Assembly (NCBI GenBank): GCA_025356075.1
Contig: JANXUT010000053.1
Coordinates: forward strand, 1-64,000
From: Pseudomonadota bacterium
Lineage (GTDB): Bacteria; Pseudomonadota; Gammaproteobacteria; Steroidobacterales; Steroidobacteraceae
Direction: 5' to 3'
Length of the DNA stretch: 64,000 nt
In this document: positions 1 through 7,880 of the stretch, in pieces
Numbering within the stretch: the stretch's first letter is position 1
Layout of the letters: every line of letters starts with the position of its first letter
Notes under the pieces: generated by a model
Told to the model about the DNA's origin: nothing
The model's database searches: none
Seen by the model: the letters and a program-made list of their open reading frames with translations, nothing else
Translations under genes and position numbers: made by a program

Positions 1-76
1 GCGGGCGGCGCAGGTGCCCTCGCCGGATTGGATGCGGCGCCGCGGTTCGAGCGGTCGATCCGGCGCCGCGGCGGTC

Positions 77-1003
77 TCAGTCGTACCAGGCCGGCGACTT
101 TCGCACTAACTTGAAGAATTCCATGCTGTGCCCGATCCAGAGTTCCGCGCCGGTACGCCTTACAAGTTCTTCGACCTTGCGGCGCGATTCGACCGTGCCG
201 GTGGTCTTCTCCTCCTCCGGCATCCGCGTGAGCGCACGCTCCTCGGCGTAGTGGTAGAGGTCGCCCGAGAGGACGACCGGCCCCGTGTTCTTGAGGCGCA
301 CCAGCAGCGAGCAGTGCCCCTCGGTATGTCCCGGGGTCGCGAGCACCAGCACAGTCCCGTCTCCGAACACGTCATGGTCCCCGCTCAGCAGCACCGTCTT
401 GCTGTGCTCGAGTGCCGCGTACTGGCCGAACCACGCGTAGCCGCGAGCCTCGTGGCCGAACATCTGGTCGCGATCGCCCTTGTAGACGAGCCACGTGGAT
501 GCGGCGAAATCACCTGCATTGCCGATGTGGTCAAAGTGGTAGTGGGACAGCAAGAGGTAGTCGACTCTCGCGGCCGTGTAGCCGATGTCGGCCAGCTGCC
601 CACTCAGCGTGTTGAACTTGATCTGGCCATATCCTTCCAGCGTGTTCTCGTAAAGCGGCCGGCCGACCAGTCGATCGCTGAGTCCGGTGTCGAACAACAG
701 CACGCCCTTCGGATGGACCACGAGGTAGCAGGTGACACCCATGTTGGTGTCCTTGACCTCCTCACGCTTCAGGTTGTAATCCTCGGGCTTGTTGTTGGTC
801 AGGGTGCCGCAATCGAACACGTACAGCCGCGGGCCGATGACCTTAGGCGGCGGCGGCAGCTGCGCGACGCTCGCGGGCGGCGGTGGCGGGTTCGCCCCTT
901 CACCCGGCGAGGCGACGCCCGAGCCCTGGGCGAAGGATGCCGCGAGCAGCAGCATCGCGACGAGCGCCAGGGACCGGCCGGAGATGGACTTGTGCTGATT
1001 CAT
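77..1003 (-). CDS. Secreted metallo-beta-lactamase-fold hydrolase, N-acyl-homoserine-lactonase-like
   Basis: This 308-residue protein has a cleavable signal peptide (hydrophobic stretch about residues 10-26) and then a Pro/Ala-rich linker, so it should act in the periplasm or outside. The zinc site HYHFDH lies at residues 154-159. A second metal region GHTEGH follows near 225-230, SGDLYHY near 250 and a late GHS near 292. This order is that of the AttM/AiiA-like lactonase branch, which opens homoserine lactone rings. Those relatives are usually cytoplasmic, so the export signal is notable. ATG start with GGTGA upstream. It is monocistronic and faces away from the next gene. The fold is certain; the lactone substrate is inferred and other esters are possible. 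Confidence 0.72.
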   Translation of the reverse strand: MNQHKSISGRSLALVAMLLLAASFAQGSGVASPGEGANPPPPPASVAQLPPPPKVIGPRLYVFDCGTLTNNKPEDYNLKREEVKDTNMGVTCYLVVHPKGVLLFDTGLSDRLVGRPLYENTLEGYGQIKFNTLSGQLADIGYTAARVDYLLLSHYHFDHIGNAGDFAASTWLVYKGDRDQMFGHEARGYAWFGQYAALEHSKTVLLSGDHDVFGDGTVLVLATPGHTEGHCSLLVRLKNTGPVVLSGDLYHYAEERALTRMPEEEKTTGTVESRRKVEELVRRTGAELWIGHSMEFFKLVRKSPAWYD

Positions 1004-1237
1004 GCTTCACCCGTCGCGTTGGAGGTCGCGCATCGATTGGCTGTTGGACGAGGCTGGCCCGAAAGACTGGTGCGCCGGAGATCGTCCGCGCGGCACCTCG
1101 CCCCGCATCGCCGCAGCGCCTGCCGCGCGGCACTTTCGCAGGTTGCGCGAGCAACAGTACCATTCCGTGCGGCGCGGAGGACATCCGGCGCTTGGCCTTC
1201 TATAGCGTGACTGCGACGTGCTTGCGAGGAATCAATG

Positions 1238-1612
1238 ATGAAACGTGTTCTGCTGGTCGGCCTTGACCCGGCCAAGGTCGATTTTTCGGATCCGGCGTTT
1301 CCACCCGGCATGACCGCCGAGAAGATCCGCGCCGGCATCAAGTTCGCGCTCGAGGAAATGGCGGGGCGAGGCTGGCTGCCGGAGGACTGCCTGGTCAGCC
1401 CGGATGAAACGGCCGTCCCGATGCTCGAGCGCCGGTTGCGCGAGAACTCCTACGACTGCGTCGTCATTGGCGCGGGCGTGCGTGTCCCGCCGCGCCGCCT
1501 CGCGCTGTTCGAGGCGTTGCTGAACGCCACCCATCGCACCGCGCCGCAAACGGCCATTGCTTTCAACACACGCCCCGAGGACACGGGCGCCGCGGCTGCG
1601 CGCTGGCTCTGA
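1238..1612 (+). CDS. Small cytoplasmic protein of unknown function
   Basis: This 124-residue protein starts MKRVLLVGLDPAKVDF, a beta-strand/loop opening typical of a Rossmann-like or receiver-like alpha/beta fold. A second hydrophobic strand, DCVVIGAGV, lies near residue 75. There is no signal peptide, membrane segment or Cys cluster. Two adjacent ATGs (1235 and 1238) are possible. GAGGA at 1226-1230 sits 7 bases before the second, which I therefore prefer. The gene is convergent with the TIR-TPR gene. I do not recognise a named family with confidence; the text resembles small conserved proteins annotated only as hypothetical. Confidence 0.6.
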   Translation: MKRVLLVGLDPAKVDFSDPAFPPGMTAEKIRAGIKFALEEMAGRGWLPEDCLVSPDETAVPMLERRLRENSYDCVVIGAGVRVPPRRLALFEALLNATHRTAPQTAIAFNTRPEDTGAAAARWL

Positions 1613-1621
1613 TATGCGTCA

Positions 1622-1642
1622 GCCCCGGGCAGTAACCGGGGC
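1622..1642. terminator. Possible hairpin between convergent genes
   Basis: GCCCCGG (1622-1628), a seven-base loop, then CCGGGGC (1636-1642) form a perfect 7-bp stem in the 45-base gap between two converging genes. No T-run follows on either strand, so it is not a classic intrinsic terminator. It could still slow polymerase or protect 3' ends. Confidence 0.3.
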
Positions 1643-1657
1643 GCGGCGATGCGCGCC

Positions 1658-3691
1658 TCACTTGGCCGCGTGCGGGAACGCCATGCGCTCGATGATCGCA
1701 TCGAAGCGCGGCTTGCCGGCGAGTTGAGGGAACGCCCAGCGCACTAGGAGCGCCGTCGCCATGTTCGGCGATCGAGTCGCTTCGGCCTTCTCGTACAAGG
1801 CGAGCGCCTCATCGATCTCGCCGAGCGCCGCGTGGATGTCGGCGAAGGCGACCGGGTCGACGAATTGCTTCGCCTCGAGGGCGTGCAGCTCGGCGAGCTT
1901 CTGACGCGCTCGTGTCGTGTCGCCGCAGGTCGCGTAGGTTACCCCGAGCCACGAGCGCGAGTAGGGAGCCGCGCCGCCTGCAATCATCCGTTCGGCGATT
2001 TCGGCCTCCGCGAAGGCGTCCTTGCACTTCTTCTGCATCGCTAGCGTCCTCGCCAGCTTGATGTGGCCCCACGTCCAGTCGGGGTCGATGTCGACCGTGC
2101 GGCGAAAGCCCGCGGCCGCGGCGTCGTAGTCGTGCCGTACCAACGCATTGATCGCCATGTCATGGACGGGCTGGACCGAGAGCGGGTCGAGCCGCGCGGC
2201 CTCGCGGCTGTGCGCGAGACCCTCGTCAAGCCGCAGCATCGAGTTCAGGAAGCTTCCGTATTCCTCGTGGACGGTCTCGCTGCCGGGGCTGAGCGCCAGC
2301 GCGCGTTGAAACTCGGCGTCCGCACCGGTCCAATCCCACTCGAAGAGGTACAGGACGAGGGCGAGCGAGGCGTGGGCCTCGCCGAGACCCGGATCGAGCT
2401 CGAGCGCTCGCGTAACGGCCGCGCGAGCCTTGCCCGCCGACTCGACGCGGCCGCTCGCGCGCAGTATCGCCTGCACCGTGTAGGCATCTGCGAGGCCCGC
2501 GTGCGCCATCGCATAGTCGGGGGCCCGGGCGATGGCCTGCTGGAAGTAGTCGACGCCCTTGTCCATCTCCGCCTGGTTGCCGACGAGGAACTCGCGGCCC
2601 TTCAGGTACAGGCGGTAGGCCTCGGGGTCGGAGGTCTCGTTGCGGGTGAGCTTGTCCTTCTCCTCGCCACTCAGCTGGCGGCGCAGCGTCCGGGCGATGG
2701 TCGTGGCGATTTCGCCTTCTACATTGAGCATGTCATCGGCCGACCGCGCGTACTTCTCGCCCCACAGCTGCGTCGCATCGCGGACCCTGACGAGTTCGGC
2801 GGAGATCGCCACGTTCCTGCCCCGCTGAGCGAGGCTGCCGAGGATCAGCGCGTCGACGCCGAGCTTGCGGCCGATCTCGGTCGCTTCCAGCTTTTTGCCC
2901 TTGAAGGCAAACGCGGACGTGCGCGAGATGACGTGCAGCCCGTTCAGGCTAGAGAGCTTGTTGATGAGGCTCTCGGAAATTCCATCGCTCAGGTACTCGG
3001 CCGCGGGATCCCCGGTCGCGTTCTCGAACGGCAGCACGGCGACAAGGCCGATCGCGTCGCTGGAGGAGGCGAAGTGGCGCACCGCCCCGACGCCGAGCGC
3101 GACGAGTACGATGAGGATGGCGATGCCGGCCACGACGCGAGGACCGAAGCTGCGCCGCGGGCCGACGGGGGCGACGCCCCCTGTGACGGGCGAGGCGCCG
3201 GCGGCGGGCGCGACGCGGCCATCCGCCGACAGCAGCGCGGCGACCCGTGCCACGAACGAGGGCGGCGGTTCGCCGGCCGGGGCCCTTGTCCACTGGATCT
3301 CTCGAAACCTGTCGGGGACTAGCGCATCGGCGTCGCGGGTATCGTCGATCGCGACCGGGAGGATGAATGTCCGCTCGGCGGCCATCAGGTGGGAGCGGTC
3401 GATCGCGAGCTTCCACTCGAGGCGGAAGTAGCCCTCGACGCGCGCGCGGGTATTGACGGAGATGATCGGCACGAACAAGGCGCAGGCCGAGATCTGCTTC
3501 TTGATCGCCGAGTCCCACGCGTCCCCGCCCCGCAGCTCGCTCTGGTCGAGCCAGACCTCGACGCCGGCCGCCCGCAGGGCCTCGCAGATGCGTCGCGCGG
3601 CGTCCGAATCCTGCGACGCGTAGCTCAAGAACACGGCTCGCTGGCCACCGTGGGCGGCCGGGTCGCCGCCAGGCCCCGCATCGTTCGTCAA
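1658..3691 (-). CDS. TIR domain - transmembrane - TolB-like - TPR protein
   Basis: The 677-residue protein opens with a TIR domain (about 17-150): box 1 FLSYASQD, box 2 GVEVWLDQSEL, and a Glu at about 92 in YFRLEWKLA, where TIR NAD hydrolases carry their catalytic Glu. One transmembrane helix spans about 185-205. A TolB-like segment found in CadC/adenylate-cyclase-type TPR proteins follows (PFENATGDP to about 340). TPR repeats fill 350-660. With one helix, TIR would be cytoplasmic and the TPR sensor part periplasmic. The start is a TTG at 3691 with a weak ribosome site. The architecture fits membrane signalling or a defence-type NADase; no partner gene is adjacent. Domain calls are strong, function is inferred. 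Confidence 0.8.
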   Translation of the reverse strand: MTNDAGPGGDPAAHGGQRAVFLSYASQDSDAARRICEALRAAGVEVWLDQSELRGGDAWDSAIKKQISACALFVPIISVNTRARVEGYFRLEWKLAIDRSHLMAAERTFILPVAIDDTRDADALVPDRFREIQWTRAPAGEPPPSFVARVAALLSADGRVAPAAGASPVTGGVAPVGPRRSFGPRVVAGIAILIVLVALGVGAVRHFASSSDAIGLVAVLPFENATGDPAAEYLSDGISESLINKLSSLNGLHVISRTSAFAFKGKKLEATEIGRKLGVDALILGSLAQRGRNVAISAELVRVRDATQLWGEKYARSADDMLNVEGEIATTIARTLRRQLSGEEKDKLTRNETSDPEAYRLYLKGREFLVGNQAEMDKGVDYFQQAIARAPDYAMAHAGLADAYTVQAILRASGRVESAGKARAAVTRALELDPGLGEAHASLALVLYLFEWDWTGADAEFQRALALSPGSETVHEEYGSFLNSMLRLDEGLAHSREAARLDPLSVQPVHDMAINALVRHDYDAAAAGFRRTVDIDPDWTWGHIKLARTLAMQKKCKDAFAEAEIAERMIAGGAAPYSRSWLGVTYATCGDTTRARQKLAELHALEAKQFVDPVAFADIHAALGEIDEALALYEKAEATRSPNMATALLVRWAFPQLAGKPRFDAIIERMAFPHAAK

Positions 3692-3904
3692 GGCAATGTA
3701 TCCGGGGTCAGTGAGGAGAGCCCGCAGGATGACCTACGCTGTGCGCCTTCGCAAACGGCTCGCCGGCCGACGCGCGTTGTGACGCTGCCGCCGCCGGCGG
3801 CGCCGGTCGGGGGAGTCGACAGCGCCCTCGTGACAGCGCTCGGGATTCGATGCACCATCGAACACCCATCGCGTAGGCGCTCCGGCGCAGGCGGCCGAGG
3901 TTTC

Positions 3905-4612
3905 GTGACTTCCCTGCGGCGCGTACGTGCCCTGCTTTTCGACCTCGACGGCACGCTGGTCGACACGGAGAACCAGACCGACGAGGCCATCAGCTCCGTC
4001 GTCGCCCGCCACGGCGTGAGCGGCTTCGTGCTGCCGCACTTCGAGACGCGCGGCAGGACGTGGGTACACGTCGCCGAGACGATTCGCGCCCGCACCGGGA
4101 TCGACCTGCCGGTGGCGACGCTGACGGCGGAGCTCCTGCAGGACTGGAACGCGGTGACCTCGAACGCCGTCCCGATACCGGGAGCGCCGCAGGCGCTGAG
4201 GGCCGCCGCTGCGGCGGGACTGAAGCTCGCGGTCGTCTCCTCGAGCCCGCGCGCGGTAATCGACCGGTTCGTTGCGCAGCTCGGCGTGGAATCGGTGGTC
4301 GGTGCGACCGCCCGGGTCGGCGGCGATGACGTTCAGCGCGGCAAGCCCGATCCCGAGGGATTCCTGCTGGCGGCCCGCCTGCTGGAGGTGGACCCTGCGG
4401 AGGCGCTCGTGTTCGAGGACAGCCGGGCGGGCCTGCTCGCGGCGCGGGCGGCCGGCATGCGCTCGATGTTCATCACCTGTTGCGCCGGCGATGTTGCCGG
4501 GAACGCTCCCCTCGCGACGACGTCATTCACGGACTACCGCTCGCTGCCGCCGGCGCTCTGGAGCAAGCTGCTCGCGGGAGAGGCGGACCTGCTCGGCGGA
4601 TCGTTCGCGTAG
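3905..4612 (+). CDS. HAD-superfamily phosphatase, beta-phosphoglucomutase/Gph-like
   Basis: Motif I FDLDGTLVDTE appears about ten residues from the start. Motif II is VVSSSPRAVIDRF, motif III includes the Lys of RGKPDPEGFLLAA, and motif IV is VFEDSRAGLLAARAAGM. This is the standard order of subclass IA HAD hydrolases that dephosphorylate sugar phosphates or phosphoglycolate. I start it at the GTG at 3905, because CGAGG lies about six bases upstream and it puts motif I in its usual place (235 residues). A longer in-frame extension upstream lacks family similarity. It is divergent from the TIR-TPR gene with about 210 bases between. Exact substrate cannot be read. Confidence 0.82.
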   Translation: MTSLRRVRALLFDLDGTLVDTENQTDEAISSVVARHGVSGFVLPHFETRGRTWVHVAETIRARTGIDLPVATLTAELLQDWNAVTSNAVPIPGAPQALRAAAAAGLKLAVVSSSPRAVIDRFVAQLGVESVVGATARVGGDDVQRGKPDPEGFLLAARLLEVDPAEALVFEDSRAGLLAARAAGMRSMFITCCAGDVAGNAPLATTSFTDYRSLPPALWSKLLAGEADLLGGSFA

Positions 4613-4641
4613 GGCGACGCGCGGACCGGCCTACCCTCCGA

Positions 4642-4965
4642 TCAGTTCGCTACCGGCGTCGCGTAGGCGGGCGGGGCGGGGCGCTTCGGGGCGGGCGGCT
4701 TCGGCTGGGCGCGCGTCGGCGATGCATTCTTCACGTGGCGCGTCACCGCCTTCGCCGGGTGCTTGGGCGAAGCGTGCTTGCGGCGAGGCGCTGAATTCCC
4801 GACCGTCGGCGTCCCGATCGGCGCGCCGTACACATGCGGGCCCGTTGTAGCCTGGGGGGCGAACGAACTTGGCTTCGCGGGCGCCCGCGGCACGTTGCCG
4901 GCAAGTGCGGCCGAAGCGCTCAAGAGGGTGATCGCGGCCAGGATGGCGATTGCGTGGCGTGGCAT
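4642..4965 (-). CDS. Small exported Pro/Ala/Lys-rich protein
   Basis: Starting at the ATG at 4965 gives 107 residues with a clear signal peptide (MPRHAIAILAAITLLSASAALA). The mature part is low complexity, rich in Pro, Ala, Lys and His with several KHP and PAP units, and probably disordered and basic. An upstream in-frame ATG at 4998 would only lengthen the N-terminus before the signal. It has no Cys and no recognisable domain. Such sequences occur in periplasmic linkers or nucleic-acid/peptidoglycan-contacting proteins, but I cannot assign a role. It sits alone, convergent with the HAD gene. Confidence 0.5.
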   Translation of the reverse strand: MPRHAIAILAAITLLSASAALAGNVPRAPAKPSSFAPQATTGPHVYGAPIGTPTVGNSAPRRKHASPKHPAKAVTRHVKNASPTRAQPKPPAPKRPAPPAYATPVAN

Positions 4966-5117
4966 GGGCAGGGACCTCCGAAGTCCCATCGTACGCAAAC
5001 CACTGCGCGGCCGGTTTCCCGTGCGTGTGAACGTGACGCGAATCTCGATTTATCCGCCCGTCGTCGTGTCCCAGATCACGATTGGTTTGGCCTCGGCGGG
5101 CGCTGCCGGGCGCCCAC

Positions 5118-6347
5118 TCAAACTCCCGCGCGATGCGTCCTTTGCGCGAGCAGCGTCTCGGCTTCGGATGCTATTACGCTCGCCTCGTCCACGAGGACTA
5201 CCTCGAGCGCAGTGCGGCTCTGCGCGGCAGCAATGCTCGCGTTGGCGCCGACGCTGCCGGCGTTCAGCTCGTCCGCGAGGTTGACGCCCGCCCATTCCAT
5301 CCCCGTGAGGATGCGGCGGCGGATCTCCGGGCTGTTTTCGCCGATTCCCCCGCCGCAGGCGATGACGTCGACTCCGCCGAGCTCGCAGATGTAGGCGGCG
5401 ATGAAGTGCCGGATGCGTCGACAAAAGACCTCAAGAGCGAGAGAGGCCTGCGGGTTGCCCGCCCGCTCGAGCGCAAGCAGCTCACGCACGTCGGCCGTCT
5501 TCTCCGAGAGGCCAAGGAGGCCACTCGCCTCGTTGAGCTCGCGGCGCATCTCGGCCGGCGTCGTGCCGGCCCGCTCCATGATAAAGAGTACGGCGCCGGG
5601 GTCGATGTCGCCGGACCTCGTGCCCATGACGAGTCCCTCGAGCGGCGTGAATCCCATGCTGGTCGCCATGGCGCGCTCGCCATGCGTCGCCGTCACCGAG
5701 CAGCCGCGGCCGAGCTGGAGGCTCACGATGCGCGCGGTCGGACGACCCGCGCCAAGCCGCGCGCGGACCGCCTCGCACATGTAGCGATGGGCGGTACCGT
5801 GAAAGCCATAGCGGCGGATGCCGAAGTCCGCGTACCAGCGCTTCGGAACGGCGTAGCGATAGGCGGCCTCGGGGAGATTCGCGTAGTACGCGGTGTCGAA
5901 CACCCCGACGACCGGGATCGCCGGGCCGAGCTTGCCGCGGACCGCGGCGATGACGGCGAGCGCCGGTGGATTGTGGAGCGGTGCGAGCGGCGCGATTGCA
6001 GCGAGCGCCGCGAGCTCGGCCTCGCCAAGCGCGGTAGTCGCGCGAAACCGCTCGCCACCGTGGACGATCCGGTGCACGGTCGCGGTCAGTCCCGCCAGCA
6101 GGTTGCTACCGCGGGCGACGGGATCCGCGAGCCAATCGAGGACGAATGTCGCCGCCTCGGCCAGTGAGCCGACCGGTGTCGGCGATGCCCCTGGCGCCCC
6201 GGGAAGCCGCGCGAGGAACCGGCCGGAGCCGTCCGCCGCATCCACGAACGCCCCCGACAGCACGCGCGCGGGCGCTGCGCTCGCAGACGTCTCGAGCAGG
6301 TCGAATTTGAGCGAGGAGCTGCCGGCGTTGAATACGAGGAAGCGCAT
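5118..6347 (-). CDS. ackA: Acetate kinase family protein (diverged)
   Basis: The 409-residue protein has the ASKHA acetate/propionate kinase signature: NAGSSSLKFDL at the N-terminus, VHRIVHGGERF, RYGFHGTAHRYM, and MGTRSGDIDPGA with the active-site Arg. The family transfers phosphate between acetyl phosphate and ADP. One usually invariant segment, HLGNGxS, reads QLGRGCS, so the His and Asn that contact phosphate are Gln and Arg. It is the last gene of the xsc-permease-ackA run, about 100 bases after the permease. There it would turn the acetyl phosphate made by Xsc into acetate and ATP. Family is certain; activity on acetate is probable but should be read with the substitution in mind. Confidence 0.85.
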   Translation of the reverse strand: MRFLVFNAGSSSLKFDLLETSASAAPARVLSGAFVDAADGSGRFLARLPGAPGASPTPVGSLAEAATFVLDWLADPVARGSNLLAGLTATVHRIVHGGERFRATTALGEAELAALAAIAPLAPLHNPPALAVIAAVRGKLGPAIPVVGVFDTAYYANLPEAAYRYAVPKRWYADFGIRRYGFHGTAHRYMCEAVRARLGAGRPTARIVSLQLGRGCSVTATHGERAMATSMGFTPLEGLVMGTRSGDIDPGAVLFIMERAGTTPAEMRRELNEASGLLGLSEKTADVRELLALERAGNPQASLALEVFCRRIRHFIAAYICELGGVDVIACGGGIGENSPEIRRRILTGMEWAGVNLADELNAGSVGANASIAAAQSRTALEVVLVDEASVIASEAETLLAQRTHRAGV

Positions 6348-6447
6348 ACCGTCAGCGCGCTGCGCTTCTTGACGCCACTGCGCCGGCGTCAGTCACGTCG
6401 CGTGTCATCGTTAGCCGCCCTGGCCATCGCCACGATCGAGCGGCGAT

Positions 6448-7830
6448 TCAGCGAAGCGGCGCCGGCGGCACCGGCCCCACGCCGCGCCGCGTCAGCTGTC
6501 GCAGGCCATACCCGCCGAGCATGATCAGCACGCTCACGATTCCGAAGCCGAGCGGCGCGCGCTGGTCCTCGATGAAGCCCATCGCGCCCACGATCGCGAG
6601 CATCGCGGCGATCGCGACGTACGTCAGGTATGGGAAATACCACATTCGCATCTTCAGCCGCTCCGGCGCATCCCGCTCGAGCGTGCGCCGCAGTCTGAGC
6701 TGCGAGACCGCAATCAGCACGTAGACGAAGATCGCGACCGTGCCGTAGGAGTTCACGAGGAACGCGAAGACCTTGTCCGGCGAGACATAGCTCATGACGA
6801 CGGCCGCATAGGCGAAGGCTGTCCCCGCCAGGATCGCCGCGACCGGGACGCCGCGGTTGTCGAGCCCGGCGAAGACGCCCGGCGCATCGCGGTTGGCGGC
6901 GAGCGCCATCAACATTCGCGAGGAGGCGAACAGCCCCGAATTGAGCGCCGAGAGGACCGCCGTCAGGATGATCGCGCTCATGATTGTCGCGGCGCCGGGC
7001 ACCTTGAGCGCCTCGAGCACGCTGACGTACGGCTGCTCCATCCGCGTCGGGTCGTTCCACGGCAGGATCGTGACGACGAGGAAGATCGATCCCACGTAGA
7101 AGATGAGGACTCGCCAGATCACCGATTGCATCGCCTGCGCAACCGCCTTCTCGGGCTCGGCGGATTCGGCGGCTGCGACCGTCACTATCTCCGTGCCGAA
7201 ATAAAACCCCGTCGCGGCGACGGCGCCCGTGAGTACATGGGCGATGCCGTTCGGCGCGAACCCGCCGTGAGCCGTGAGGTGCGAGAATCCGCCGCTCGCC
7301 GACGGCCAGAAGCCGAGTACGAACGCGGCGCCTGCGGCAAGGAACACGACGATCGCGACGACCTTGATCGAGGCGAACCAGAACTCCGCTTCGCCGTAGG
7401 AGCGTACCGAGAGGAGGTTCACGACGGTGAAGAGGCCCGTGAGCCCGAGCGTGAATTCCCACGGCTCAACCGCCGGCCACCAGTGGCCGAGAAGCTTTGC
7501 CCCGGCCACGGCCTCGAGCGCGACGACGATGATCCAGAAGTACCAGTACATCCAGCCAGTCAGAAAGCCCGCAAGATCGCCGAGGGCGAGGCGGCTGTAC
7601 TCGTAGAAGCCGCCGATGACGGGATAGGCGACCGCCATTTCGCCGAGCATCCGCATGACGAGCACGACGAGCGTTCCGGTGAGCGCGAAGGAGATGACGG
7701 CGGCGGGGCCGGCGGAGGAGATCACCACGCCGCTGCCGACAAACAGGCCCGCGCCGATGACGCCACCGATCGCGATCATCTGCATGTGCCGTCGCTGCAG
7801 GGTGCGTCGCAGGCCGGTCGTGCTGTTCAT
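6448..7830 (-). CDS. APC-superfamily amino-acid/amine permease (GabP/AnsP branch)
   Basis: This 460-residue protein has about twelve hydrophobic helices and opens with MQMIAIGGVIGAGLFVGSG, the TM1 signature of the amino acid transporter family of the APC superfamily. Like GABA, asparagine and proline permeases, it should be a proton or sodium symporter in the inner membrane. It lies 50 bases downstream of xsc and 100 upstream of ackA, all on one strand. I therefore infer that it imports the sulfonate amine (taurine or a relative) handled by the locus, in place of the common TauABC ABC importer. Substrate is inference from context; the family call is firm. Confidence 0.85.
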   Translation of the reverse strand: MNSTTGLRRTLQRRHMQMIAIGGVIGAGLFVGSGVVISSAGPAAVISFALTGTLVVLVMRMLGEMAVAYPVIGGFYEYSRLALGDLAGFLTGWMYWYFWIIVVALEAVAGAKLLGHWWPAVEPWEFTLGLTGLFTVVNLLSVRSYGEAEFWFASIKVVAIVVFLAAGAAFVLGFWPSASGGFSHLTAHGGFAPNGIAHVLTGAVAATGFYFGTEIVTVAAAESAEPEKAVAQAMQSVIWRVLIFYVGSIFLVVTILPWNDPTRMEQPYVSVLEALKVPGAATIMSAIILTAVLSALNSGLFASSRMLMALAANRDAPGVFAGLDNRGVPVAAILAGTAFAYAAVVMSYVSPDKVFAFLVNSYGTVAIFVYVLIAVSQLRLRRTLERDAPERLKMRMWYFPYLTYVAIAAMLAIVGAMGFIEDQRAPLGFGIVSVLIMLGGYGLRQLTRRGVGPVPPAPLR

Positions 7831-7880
7831 GCTTCAGGTCCGCCGCAGGGAATGGGGCAGGCGGCGCGACGCCGCCAGCC

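Noticed and set aside
2063-3322. 419-codon open frame opposite the TIR-TPR gene
   Set aside because: Antisense shadow; the TIR, transmembrane and TPR parts are all on the other strand.
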